Shown piece by piece: positions 17,701 to 25,662 of a DNA stretch of 64,000 nucleotides. Origin of the DNA: an uncultured Clostridia bacterium. GTDB taxonomy: Bacteria; Bacillota; Clostridia; UBA1381. Made by a program: the position numbers and the translations under genes. The notes beneath the pieces were generated by a model, which was not told where the DNA came from, did not search any database, and worked only from the letters and a program-made list of their open reading frames with translations. The stretch spans positions 1 through 64,000 of the forward strand of contig CAKSSN010000009.1 in NCBI GenBank assembly GCA_934489015.1, in the 5' to 3' direction. How positions within the stretch are numbered: the stretch's first letter is position 1; each line of letters begins with the position of its first letter.

Positions 17701-18176
17701 AGAAAATCGGCGTTTCGGTCATCATAGAGCTTTGAAAAATATTCGTCTATACATTCATAGGTAAATATTTTTGCTTCCGCCGTTTCCATTATTATAAATT
17801 TCGGGTCAATTCCGAGAAGATGAAAATTGTTTTTTACAAGCCTCATGCAAAATGCGTCAATGGTTGTTATATCGGCAAACGGAAGCTTTTTTATCTGTTG
17901 CTTTAAAATTGCCGCCGTTTCCTTGTTCTTTTCCGCTGCAAGCCGATCTGTAAGCGCCTTTTTTATACGCTCTTGCATTTCGTGAGCCGCGTCGCGCGCA
18001 AAGGTTACAACAAGGAGATTGTCAATTCCGATGTATTCGCCGTTTTCGTCGGGCAAAAGCTTTCTTGCTATGCGTTCGGTCAAAACGGCGGTTTTGCCTG
18101 AGCCTGCCGCCGCGTTTACGAGAATGTTTGTTTTCCCCGTTATTGCTTTCAGCTGATCGTCTGTCCACTGCGTCAC
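14736..18176 (-). CDS. addA: ATP-dependent helicase/nuclease subunit AddA
   Basis: A 1146-residue UvrD-like helicase with a C-terminal nuclease, the catalytic helicase of the AddAB complex that resects double-strand breaks for RecA. The Walker A motif VNAAAGSGKTAVL is at about 20-32. Helicase motifs include DEYQDTND, DMKQSIYRFR, and FTRAKEKL near the end of the core. The RecB-type nuclease motif LIDYKTD is close to residue 1105. Full length for the family. It overlaps addB by 4 bp, giving coupled translation. Confidence 0.96.
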   Translation of the reverse strand: MTQWTDDQLKAITGKTNILVNAAAGSGKTAVLTERIARKLLPDENGEYIGIDNLLVVTFARDAAHEMQERIKKALTDRLAAEKNKETAAILKQQIKKLPFADITTIDAFCMRLVKNNFHLLGIDPKFIIMETAEAKIFTYECIDEYFSKLYDDRNADFLMLTSLYATNYSDDELRETVYKMYRFTRSLANPNEWLRSHCGDYKSFSESSEYSMLLGAVHSQSAYCEKALKALLSEFSAYVGSSDPAELEAFGKSNIYSVLTNDIETAALLKDADWNTIYNAADFQSLTKSGFGSAKDADTAFQKQCIDKRNEILSYLKAAKSNFNDKKENIDAFYEKELFPQATALAELVCGFSEYFFNKKSASAKFEFNDLEHMAIELLNEFDGIRESLKSKYKEILMDEYQDTNDLQEAIFSMLSNGSNRFIVGDMKQSIYRFRQSDPLIFLEKDMLYKSDPSAGTRIVLSKNFRSRQNVLDSINYVFEQIMTRGAGEIDYDNDQALYYGNHSFDSGSNSSYASELYILEGAPSSADDETLSDIEREADFTARKIREMIDGGFMILTKDGTERKADENDFAILLGAVRAASDIYINALMRYGLSANVEDSGFFEKTEIRLLLEFIKAVNNPLRDIPLLSVMRSPVYRFTDEELASIRLYKKGNFYGAVKAASGGSGRLAEKCGLFIADLEKWRSMSLYMTADRLIWRILSDSSLYDMCSILYGGDAARANMRLLMERARALSENGIATLFDFERYITRLVGSDSVPCAKRSAGGVTIMTIHKSKGLEFPVVLVCSMGKKFVSDTSGDKIYMHKTYGFGINAFENGGNISIVSHHKEFIGQIKKNEAISEQLRKLYVAFTRAKEKLIVIGTAPNSKNKDTFAFTENEINDDYILSCGKFLDMIAPAVKHCENKDLWLYKEVPYSLSETAAEAPEAAEDIPVTDELTEAVFKILDKYDSTERPPTVLSKVSVSALKNNSGFSVKLRRAPQIITEKESMGAAYGTLVHSVMEKISFKNASDKEYVLNECGESNEIASKISGFFQSSIGRRAAAAQEIKKEAPFEISIPAISEDGTAADGETMLLQGIIDCYFEEADGIVLIDYKTDVCSSLSELEEKYYVQLKWYKYAIENILKKNVKEVYIYSFHKNKELKINIED

Positions 18177-21100
18177 AGCTTATCCTCCTCCTTAAGCTCC
18201 TTAAATATTTCGTTGCCGCGACTGCCGTCGTTAATTTGCGCACCCTTTTCAATATCGAACATACATATTGTTCCGTATGGGCAATAGCTGCAAGCGCCTC
18301 CCGCGCAGCTGCCCTTGAACGGATATACCTTTACATCTCCGGCTTTTATATCGTTTGCCGCCGAAATAACCATATCTCTTACATATCCGCTCATTTTTGA
18401 AAGCATAAGTCTTGAAAGCGCGGACGATGAGCTCATATTGTATGATTTATTATCCTTTTTCAGCTTCAGCGGAAGATATGTGCTTTCTCCGTTTGCTGTA
18501 AGGTCAATATCCATATCTTCTCCCGACTTGATTGCAAGTATGCTTTTGTCGGTAAAATCCTCAAATACGCATCCGGCAAGCTTATAGCTGTTTTTCAGCT
18601 TGTTTTCGGCTTCCTGTGCGGTTTTTCCGGTTGCAATTCTCTTTTTCAGGCTGTTATAAAACATACCGGAAATTTCCGCGCCGCGTCCTAAAAATTCGCC
18701 TGCCGCCATAGCGTATATAATCAGCTGAATATCAACGCCGTTTAAAATGTCCGTCGGCTGAAATGCTTTGTTTCCCGTTTTATAGTCTATAATGCGTGCA
18801 TATTTTCTGTCTGCCTCGTCAAAGCAGTCTATTCTGTCGATTATTCCGCCGAGTTCAACCGAGCCTTCGGGCGATTTTAAAGTAAAGCCCGAAAAGTCAA
18901 GTTCGCAGCTGAGAACGGAGTATTTGCTCTTTACTATTGACGTGACGATAAGGTCGGCAGTTTTTATAAGCGTTGCTTCTATTCTTTTAATTATCGCTTC
19001 GCCTTTTGCGTCAAGCTCCGTTTTGCTTTTTATTTCGTCCATTATGCCGTTTAATATTTCCCTGCATTGCTGCTTGTCCGCCGAAAGCCATCTTTCGCGC
19101 TTTTCCTCATGGGTTTCGGCGCCCTTTTCCATTTCCTCGCAGAATTTTGCGGCGGCAAAATGAATAAGGCTTCCCGTATCGGTGCTTTGAATACCGCTTT
19201 CCTTTTCCTCACCTATTAAAAGGCCGTAGCTTAAAAAGTATGAAAACGGGCATTTAAAATATTTTTCAAGCCGTGATACGCTGTATTTTGTAATATCCTT
19301 ATAAAGCTCTGCCGATATATCCTTTGAAATGCTGCCCCTGAGCTCGTTATATCGAACAGCCTCGTTTAAAAGCGAAAATGCATTTTTGTATTTTTCGTTT
19401 TTCTCAAACCATTTAACCGCGCATTTATCGGCGGCGCTGAGCATCTCTTCGTTTGAGAGCTTGGCAAGAAGCCTGTGCAGCATTGACTGCGGCGCGGTAA
19501 CGCCTGAGGAAATTTCGCTGCCGGAAATATGCTTTATGCGGCATTTCGGAAGCTTTTCGCATATTAAATCAAAAATCGGAGATATATCAACCTTGTTTCC
19601 GTCCATATCCGTTTTGCATACGCTTATGTAAAGGCGCTCCGATGTGTCTGCAATCGAGCGCTGCAGCTCAAACTCCATGCGCCTGTTATATCTGCTTTTT
19701 GATGCTGCTTTGGGAAGCGACGGCAGAAGCTCAAGTTCGTCGTCGGAGAAAAATCCGTCCTCTTTTTTTATTTTCGGCACCGTTTCGGCACCTGCGCCCA
19801 GTATAAAAAGAGCCTTAACCGCGCTTCCGCTTCTTCTTGATGAGTCGCTCACCGCAACGCCGTTTGTTACGGTCGGTATAATGCTTATATTAGAGCCTTC
19901 TATACCTGCTCTGAGATATTCCGCAAATTCGGCGCGCGTTATTTTGTCCTCCGCAATGCTGTATGCCATCTGGTCGAATATATTTATAAGTATGTTCCAT
20001 ACGTGCGTAAGCCTTGACGCCTCGTTGTCGTCGCCCGAAGCGGTGCACAGGTCAATGCGGCTTTCGAGCTTGTCAAAAAGATTTATTTCGGTGAGATATT
20101 CAAAAAAAGCCTTTATATGCTCCTGCGTTGTTTTTCTGCCCTTTGAGCGTTCCGCATAGCTGCAAAGCGGCATAACAATTTCTTTTCTTATTTCTTCAAT
20201 ATGCTCCGCGTTCGGCACTTCTCTTTCTTCAAGTCCCATAGCTTCCGCAAAAAATCCGTTTTGCTCAAATTGAAAATATCTTGGGTTAAGCCACATATTC
20301 CCTACAATTCCGCGCTTTGAAGCGTATACGGAGATTAAGTCCGCGTCATCGGCGCTTTCGGCGGCATAGCCTGTTTTAAGATACCTTATCATTGATTTGA
20401 GCGGAAATTTTGAGCCTTCGACTATTTCAAAAACGCTTAAAATCAAAATGGAAATCGGATGCCCCGAAAGCGGAACCTTGTAGTCGGAGAAATAGGGTAT
20501 TTTATAATTTTCAAAAATTGCTTCAATACATGATGTGTAGCTTTCAAGTCCGCCGCACATAACGGCAATATCGGAAAATTTATAGCCGTAGTCTTTGACA
20601 AGATCTATTATTTTCGCCGCAGCGTATTCTGTTTCCGAATATATATCGTCAGCTGTTGTAAGCTCTGCGGATAATGAATTGCCCGTATATTTTTTTCCGC
20701 TGCCGAAATTATTGCATAGAAATTTTAAATCCTCGCTCATAGGCTTGTCGGATTTTGCGTTTTCGCTTTTGAATGTAAAATTACTCTCGGCGCAAAGCTT
20801 CATAAGATCATAGTATGAGCCGACAGGCGGCGGAGCGTCGTCGGAATTAATATCCTCGTCCGTTATCGGCAAATATATTTTTAAATTCGCATTTCCCTCA
20901 AGAAAAGCCGATATTATGTCAAGCTCCATAGGTGAAAAATCGCAAAATTCGTCTATCCATATATAAGCGTTTTTATATATCGGATTTTTTCTTATTTCCT
21001 CTGCCGCCAGCTTCAACTCGTCGCAGTCGTCTGTGCAGCCGCTCTTTTCTATAAGCGATTTATACTCTGAGAAGATTTTTGCAGTTGTCAGAAGCTTTTC

Positions 21101-21538
21101 GCATAAAAGCTCCGTTGGCAGCTCCTTTGCGTCGCTTTGAAGCGCGTTTTCGTCAACGCAGTATGTTTTCCATGTGCTGACCGTATCGAGAATTTCGGAA
21201 ATAAATCCCGATTTGTTTTTTGACCTTGCAAAAATATTGTTTTCATCAAGCGACATCAGCGCCTTTTTTATAAGCATTTGTTTTCCGACAGCAGAAAGAA
21301 GCCTGTTTTCTTCCGACAGGCTTCTTACAAGCTGATGAAGAGTCAGAACGCTGACATTTGAAAGCCCGGCTCCTCCTACAGTGTCACATATTCTTTTTTC
21401 CGCAAGATATGAAAAATGATCTGGTACAAGCAGAATAAGCTGATTTTTTTCGCCGCTCGTGTAAAGCTCCTTTATTTCGGACAGGTACTCTTTGGCAGGC
21501 TCTGCGCATAATCCGCATTTTATAACTGTAAGCGGCAT
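18173..21538 (-). CDS. addB: ATP-dependent helicase/nuclease subunit AddB
   Basis: A 1121-residue partner of AddA. The inactivated helicase-like half is followed by a RecB-family nuclease (IIDYKTGNKAF near residue 935). The Fe-S cluster cysteines are CPFSYFLSYG near 775 and the C-terminal CSYCPYGTIC. In contrast to many AddB proteins, the N-terminal Walker A is degenerate: the region reads KCGLCAEPAKEYL with no GKT or GKS, so this subunit probably does not use ATP at that site. It overlaps addA by 4 bp and follows an XRE regulator gene. Confidence 0.94.
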   Translation of the reverse strand: MPLTVIKCGLCAEPAKEYLSEIKELYTSGEKNQLILLVPDHFSYLAEKRICDTVGGAGLSNVSVLTLHQLVRSLSEENRLLSAVGKQMLIKKALMSLDENNIFARSKNKSGFISEILDTVSTWKTYCVDENALQSDAKELPTELLCEKLLTTAKIFSEYKSLIEKSGCTDDCDELKLAAEEIRKNPIYKNAYIWIDEFCDFSPMELDIISAFLEGNANLKIYLPITDEDINSDDAPPPVGSYYDLMKLCAESNFTFKSENAKSDKPMSEDLKFLCNNFGSGKKYTGNSLSAELTTADDIYSETEYAAAKIIDLVKDYGYKFSDIAVMCGGLESYTSCIEAIFENYKIPYFSDYKVPLSGHPISILILSVFEIVEGSKFPLKSMIRYLKTGYAAESADDADLISVYASKRGIVGNMWLNPRYFQFEQNGFFAEAMGLEEREVPNAEHIEEIRKEIVMPLCSYAERSKGRKTTQEHIKAFFEYLTEINLFDKLESRIDLCTASGDDNEASRLTHVWNILINIFDQMAYSIAEDKITRAEFAEYLRAGIEGSNISIIPTVTNGVAVSDSSRRSGSAVKALFILGAGAETVPKIKKEDGFFSDDELELLPSLPKAASKSRYNRRMEFELQRSIADTSERLYISVCKTDMDGNKVDISPIFDLICEKLPKCRIKHISGSEISSGVTAPQSMLHRLLAKLSNEEMLSAADKCAVKWFEKNEKYKNAFSLLNEAVRYNELRGSISKDISAELYKDITKYSVSRLEKYFKCPFSYFLSYGLLIGEEKESGIQSTDTGSLIHFAAAKFCEEMEKGAETHEEKRERWLSADKQQCREILNGIMDEIKSKTELDAKGEAIIKRIEATLIKTADLIVTSIVKSKYSVLSCELDFSGFTLKSPEGSVELGGIIDRIDCFDEADRKYARIIDYKTGNKAFQPTDILNGVDIQLIIYAMAAGEFLGRGAEISGMFYNSLKKRIATGKTAQEAENKLKNSYKLAGCVFEDFTDKSILAIKSGEDMDIDLTANGESTYLPLKLKKDNKSYNMSSSSALSRLMLSKMSGYVRDMVISAANDIKAGDVKVYPFKGSCAGGACSYCPYGTICMFDIEKGAQINDGSRGNEIFKELKEEDKL

Positions 21539-21574
21539 ATATTTTCTCTCCTTCTTGTTTTGTCACATGAGCTT

Positions 21575-21841
21575 CTAAAGCTCAAAGCTTACCTGCGGCG
21601 AGCGCATAATAAGGTTTGGAGGAATACACAAGGCTGTTGCGATAGCCATCATCACTTCAAATGATGGGCATACGTTTTTGTTTTCAAGCTTTGTAATGCA
21701 TGACCTTGATATTCCGACCGATTCGGCTAACTGCTGCTGAGTCATTGACCGCTCTTTTCTGTACTGCTTTACGAGCTTGCCTATATCGGTTTCGCTCGGC
21801 TCTGTAAAATCGTTTAAAATAAGTCTTGGCGTCTTTAGCAT
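21575..21841 (-). CDS. XRE-family DNA-binding regulator
   Basis: An 88-residue protein with a single HTH of the Cro/CI type: IGKLVKQYRKERSMTQQQLAE, then SVGISRSCITKLENKNVCPS, in the standard order. There is no second domain, so its target and signal are unclear. It starts 1 bp after the ksgA stop and ends 36 bp before addB, so it is embedded in a repair and ribosome-maturation operon, an unusual place. It may regulate the operon or may simply be a passenger. Confidence 0.88.
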   Translation of the reverse strand: MLKTPRLILNDFTEPSETDIGKLVKQYRKERSMTQQQLAESVGISRSCITKLENKNVCPSFEVMMAIATALCIPPNLIMRSPQVSFEL

Positions 21842-21842
21842 T

Positions 21843-22703
21843 TTATAGTCCTTTCCGACGGTTATATATTTCGTCCGCTATTGCTGCAAATTCACATTTT
21901 GAAAGTGTTTCTCCGCGCCTTGACGGCTCAACGCCGACCGAATTTAAAAGCTCGGAAAGCTCCGGCTTGCTCATCGGGAACGCTGATGAAAGGCAGTTTA
22001 AAAGAGTTTTTCTGCGCTGTGAAAAGGCTGCGCGTACAACGGAGAAAAACAATTTTTCGTCCTTTAGCGAAAGTCCTTTCTCCTCTCTCGGCGTCAGAAG
22101 CACAACGGCGGAGTCAACCTTAGGAGCCGGCACAAAGCAGCCTGCCGGAACGGTCGTTACAATTTTCGTGTCGGCGTAATAGTCGCAAAAAACGCTTATA
22201 GCTCCGTAATCGTGTGTTGCGGGCTTTGCCGTAAGCCGCTGCGCGACCTCTTTTTGAACCATAACAACTATTTTTTCAAGCTTTAATTTGCTTTCAAGAA
22301 GCATTGTTATTATAGGTGTTGTGATGTAGTACGGCAGATTTGCCGCAAGGCTTACAGACCTGTCGCCGAATTCCTCTGATATTAATGCGGCGAGATTGAT
22401 TTTCATGCAGTCGCCGTTTATTATTTTTACATTTTCCGCACCGTCAAGCGTGTAGTCAAGCACTTCTGTCAGGCGGCTGTCAAGCTCTATTGCAACAACC
22501 TTTTCAAAATTCTTTGAAAGCTCCTTTGTAAGAACTCCGAAGCCCGGACCTATTTCAAGCGCTCCGTATGCACCGCCGGCGGCAGAGCATATCTCGTCAA
22601 GAACGGACGGATTTGTCAGAAAATTCTGACCGAATGCTTTTTTAAATTCAAAGCCGAACTTTTTCTTTATTTCTTTTATTACCTGTGGGTTAGTAAGCTC
22701 CAT
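21843..22703 (-). CDS. rsmA: 16S rRNA dimethyladenosine transferase
   Basis: A 286-residue SAM-dependent methyltransferase (KsgA/RsmA) that dimethylates two adjacent adenines near the 3' end of 16S rRNA during small-subunit maturation. The SAM-binding loop is EIGPGFGVLT near residue 47, and the catalytic motif IV is NLPYYITTPI near 124. FSQRRKTLLNCL in the C-terminal domain is also typical. Full length. It sits between the CpsB-like phosphatase and an XRE gene in the minus-strand run. Confidence 0.96.
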   Translation of the reverse strand: MELTNPQVIKEIKKKFGFEFKKAFGQNFLTNPSVLDEICSAAGGAYGALEIGPGFGVLTKELSKNFEKVVAIELDSRLTEVLDYTLDGAENVKIINGDCMKINLAALISEEFGDRSVSLAANLPYYITTPIITMLLESKLKLEKIVVMVQKEVAQRLTAKPATHDYGAISVFCDYYADTKIVTTVPAGCFVPAPKVDSAVVLLTPREEKGLSLKDEKLFFSVVRAAFSQRRKTLLNCLSSAFPMSKPELSELLNSVGVEPSRRGETLSKCEFAAIADEIYNRRKGL

Positions 22704-22718
22704 AAATTATTCTCCGAA

Positions 22719-23468
22719 TTAAAACAATAGCTTGTATTTGCTTATTTTTGGGAAGTGTGCCGTGCGCTTTATTGGCTTGTTGGCGAGAATTTTTTCGCCG
22801 TTGTCTTCAACAAAGCTTATAAATTTTTCACCGAAACGATTTTCAAGCTCCGTATACGCGCGCGGCAGTGTGTTTTTCCTTTTTTGTATTCCGTGCATAT
22901 CGCTGCCGATAACGTGCAGATGGCCGCTGTAGAAAAGCTCAAGCATCTTTTTTCTTCCCTTAAAATCCTCAAAGGCTTCCGAATTTACCTGAAAAGCGGG
23001 ATTAAGCTCAAAAAGAGCATTAAGCCTGTCCTTAGGATAGCCCAGATACCTGTCTATATGCGCCATAAGCGGCTTTACGCCCTTTAGGGTAAGGTTGTAT
23101 ATGCAGTCAAAAATCCAGTCATCCCATTTATCCATCGGCATTTCGAGCAGCATATAATCCGTTCCCTCTATGCAAAGGCTTTTTATGTTTTCAAAATGCG
23201 AAATATCGGTATGTAAATTTACCTCACAGCCCAAGCGCAGCTGCGGAATACGGTGACCGCTGCAAAAGTCAACAAGCTCGTTGTAGCATTTCTGCCTTTT
23301 TTCGAGAAAGCTTTCGAGAGTATGCTCCTGTCTGGGATAATAGTGCGGCGTCAGCACCAAAACATCCGTTCCGCTTTCGTATGCCTCTTCAAGCATGGCA
23401 AGCGATTCTTCAAGGCTGTCTGAGCCGTCGTCTATATTTGCAAGGACATGAGAGTGAAAATCAATCAC
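22719..23468 (-). CDS. CpsB/YwqE-type tyrosine phosphatase (PHP fold)
   Basis: A 249-residue manganese-dependent phosphatase of the PHP superfamily, related to proteins that dephosphorylate bacterial tyrosine kinases controlling capsule synthesis. Signature motifs are DFHSHVLANIDDGS at residue 3, LTPHYYPRQ, GCEVNLH, MAHIDRY and SDMHG. Length is typical. No tyrosine kinase or capsule gene is nearby, so the partner must be elsewhere or the role differs. Confidence 0.88.
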   Translation of the reverse strand: MIDFHSHVLANIDDGSDSLEESLAMLEEAYESGTDVLVLTPHYYPRQEHTLESFLEKRQKCYNELVDFCSGHRIPQLRLGCEVNLHTDISHFENIKSLCIEGTDYMLLEMPMDKWDDWIFDCIYNLTLKGVKPLMAHIDRYLGYPKDRLNALFELNPAFQVNSEAFEDFKGRKKMLELFYSGHLHVIGSDMHGIQKRKNTLPRAYTELENRFGEKFISFVEDNGEKILANKPIKRTAHFPKISKYKLLF

Positions 23469-23523
23469 GTATATCGCTCCTTTTTGTCAAATTTATCGGA
23501 ATTTATTCCGCCGTTTTAATATT

Positions 23524-23733
23524 TTATATGTTAAAATCGAGCGCTTGGTGCATGAGCTTCTTTTTTCGCCGCACCGGACGCTTTATAATATCGTACATAT
23601 AGCTTTCGCAAACATCTGCCCAAAGAGATCTGTATTCTTTCCTTTTTTCGCAGTAAAGCTTGTCCGACAGACCCTTTGCCTGCGCGCTGTAAAAGCACAG
23701 AGAGCATTTTTTTTCATTATCATCGGCGCACAT
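23524..23733 (-). CDS. Small cysteine-rich protein of unknown function
   Basis: A 69-residue protein starting MCADDNEKKCSLCFYS, with cysteines at about 2, 10, 13, 28 and 42, which could bind a metal or Fe-S cluster, and a strongly basic segment RPVRRKKK near the C-terminus. I do not recognise it. The ribosome site (AGGAGCG) and the promoter at 23766-23794 argue that it is a real gene and the first of the run leading to CpsB, ksgA and addBA. Confidence 0.6.
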   Translation of the reverse strand: MCADDNEKKCSLCFYSAQAKGLSDKLYCEKRKEYRSLWADVCESYMYDIIKRPVRRKKKLMHQALDFNI

Positions 23734-23765
23734 TTTTTCACGCTCCTAAAATTATCTGTAGTTTT

Positions 23766-23794
23766 ATTTTATCATAACACGGCTTTAAAGTCAA
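23766..23794 (-). promoter_or_regulatory. Promoter of the 23.7-13.7 kb minus-strand run
   Basis: TTGACT (23789-23794), 17-bp spacer, TAAAAT (23766-23771), about 30 nt upstream of the small Cys-rich gene. Confidence 0.6.
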
Positions 23795-23827
23795 GAAATT
23801 TTATAGCGGTTGTGCTATTTTTATACA

Positions 23828-23859
23828 AAAATAATGCAGAGAAAGCTCCCTGCATTATT
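23828..23859 (-). terminator. Terminator of the SLH-NlpC/P60 gene
   Basis: Ten-bp perfect stem AATAATGCAG / CTGCATTATT with a 10-nt loop, followed on the minus strand by TTTTGTATAAAAA. It begins 9 nt after the stop codon. Confidence 0.75.
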
Positions 23860-23867
23860 ATCGGTGT

Positions 23868-25229
23868 TTAAAATACTCTTTTTGCGCCTATATAATGGCT
23901 CAGATAGTAGTTTGAATTTATTGATGTGTACTCGATTGATTTTCCCGTGCTCGGTGAATGAATCATCTGACCGCCGCCGACATACATACCGACGTGGCTT
24001 ACGTTTCCGCCCGTGCCGAAAAATACGAGATCGCCCGGAATAAGCTCCGATTTTGAAACTGATGTTCCGTTCTTAGCGTACTGATCTCTTGAAACGCGGT
24101 TTAATGAGATGCCGCAGTTTTTAAATACGTACTGCATAAATCCCGAACAGTCAAAGCCGTCCGGAGTAGTTCCGCCATAGCGGTACGGTGTTCCGAGATA
24201 TTTAGCGGCTTCGTCCATAAGCTGACGCGCCTTGTCGCTGACAATTTCTTTTGAGTAGTCTATAACCGGAGCGGACATTTCCTTATCAATTTGCATTTGA
24301 TTTTCAACAACTGCCTGACGGCTTGATTTTGAAAAGTCAACAGGTACGCTGAAAACCGTGTCGCCCGATTCCATTATTGCGCCTACAACAACGGAATGTT
24401 TACCGTTCGTAAGGCTTGATGACGGAATAATGCTCGACCCTTCGCTGCTTATTGCCTGTGAGTTGTAAACAAGCTTTCCGGATGCGTCCTTAATCAAAAT
24501 ATAATATCCTACCGCATCGTCAACGGGTGACCATTTTATTATAATATCGTTTGCTGCGTCATTTTCCGACTGAACGGCTTCAACTATAGGAAGCATATAT
24601 CTGTCCTGGTTTACTGCCGAAAATGTTTTGTAGCAGCGGTTTACGCATGAAATTGCCTGCTCTCTCGTAGCGTTTGTAAGAGGCATTATGTTGTTGTTGC
24701 TGTCGCCTGAGAGGAGGTTGTGGTTTACCATAGTCGAAATTGACGACTGCGCCCAATCGCTTACCGATGAATGATCGCTGAAGCTTTGAATATCCTCCGT
24801 TCCGCCCTGCGTGTTAAGAGCAACGTTTATCTCGCCTGCCGTCAGAGTGTTTACAAGCATCTTTGCCATTTCCTGTCTTGTAACAAATCTGTTCGGCTCA
24901 AATGTATCGTCCGAAACTCCGCTTACTATTCCGTTGTAGTATGCCTGGCTTACCGCAACGTTGCTGCAGTCGGTAAACGGTGAAACATCGGGAACTCTTA
25001 AATTTTCGTTTGTAAGTTTTTCGTATAAGTTAATTGCAAGCTCGCAAAATTCTTCTCTTGTTATATTTGACTGAAGATTTCCGGAAGCTATTTTGTATGA
25101 AAGAAGACCGGTTGAGTTTGACTCTATGTACTCATTTACAGCCCAGTCGCTCAGGTCTGCCGCGCCTGCCGATATTTGCAGAGCGATAACAGCCATACCA
25201 ATTGCCGCCGTTAGCTTAAATTTTTTCAA
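23868..25229 (-). CDS. Secreted SLH-domain NlpC/P60 peptidoglycan hydrolase
   Basis: An exported, cell-wall-bound hydrolase of about 453 residues. A signal peptide (KKFKLTAAIGMAVIALQIS) is followed by three SLH-like segments that anchor it to wall polymers, a fibronectin-III-like stretch, and a C-terminal NlpC/P60 domain with catalytic Cys in FDCSGFMQYV and His in VSHVGMYVG. I start at a TTG at 25229 because AAAGGTGAG at 25237-25245 is 7 nt upstream; the frame extends further to an ATG at 25286 without a better site. It likely cleaves stem peptides during growth or division. Confidence 0.88.
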   Translation of the reverse strand: MKKFKLTAAIGMAVIALQISAGAADLSDWAVNEYIESNSTGLLSYKIASGNLQSNITREEFCELAINLYEKLTNENLRVPDVSPFTDCSNVAVSQAYYNGIVSGVSDDTFEPNRFVTRQEMAKMLVNTLTAGEINVALNTQGGTEDIQSFSDHSSVSDWAQSSISTMVNHNLLSGDSNNNIMPLTNATREQAISCVNRCYKTFSAVNQDRYMLPIVEAVQSENDAANDIIIKWSPVDDAVGYYILIKDASGKLVYNSQAISSEGSSIIPSSSLTNGKHSVVVGAIMESGDTVFSVPVDFSKSSRQAVVENQMQIDKEMSAPVIDYSKEIVSDKARQLMDEAAKYLGTPYRYGGTTPDGFDCSGFMQYVFKNCGISLNRVSRDQYAKNGTSVSKSELIPGDLVFFGTGGNVSHVGMYVGGGQMIHSPSTGKSIEYTSINSNYYLSHYIGAKRVF

Positions 25230-25323
25230 GATTTCTCTCACCTTTCTTTTATTGCCGCACCCGAAGCTTCTGCAAAGCCTTTTCATATCACGGAATAAGG
25301 GTGCGATTTAAACCGCTGAATTT

Positions 25324-25352
25324 ATTGTAACACTATTTTTTATATTTGTCAA
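25324..25352 (-). promoter_or_regulatory. Promoter of the SLH-NlpC/P60 gene
   Basis: TTGACA (25347-25352), 17-bp spacer, TACAAT (25324-25329), leaving a leader of about 88 nt. Confidence 0.65.
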
Positions 25353-25523
25353 GTGATTTGCGAAAAAAATATTAAGCTAACTTTAAAATAATGTCACAGA
25401 TTTTAAAAAAATACACATCTATTTAACAACTTTTTAATAAAGCAGGCCTATTTTCTGTATAAAAACCGCATTATTGTGTGATGTTGTGATTATAATTTGT
25501 TAAAAACGCTGAAAATTAAAAAA

Positions 25524-25568
25524 GATTTAAAATGTTACAAAGTTATTAAGAATGTAACATTTTAAATC
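25524..25568. repeat. Perfect 15-bp AT-rich inverted repeat
   Basis: GATTTAAAATGTTAC (25524-25538) and its exact reverse complement (25554-25568) are separated by 15 nt. It lies 95 bp past the guaB stop and about 170 bp above the NlpC/P60 promoter. It has no GC-rich stem base and no U-tract, so a regulator-binding site or a weak terminator are both possible. The rest of 25370-25520 shows nothing I can name. Confidence 0.5.
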
Positions 25569-25662
25569 TATGTTTTAAGCTTGATTTACATATTTCAACA
25601 AAATACGGTAAACCGCCGCAGTGTTAAATACAATATATTGTGATTTTCGCTTTGTTACAGCA

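Noticed and set aside
15214..20159. Several plus-strand Ser-rich frames across addA and addB
   Set aside because: Their Ser/Phe-rich composition is the usual reverse-strand shadow of Glu/Lys/Asp-rich coding sequence.
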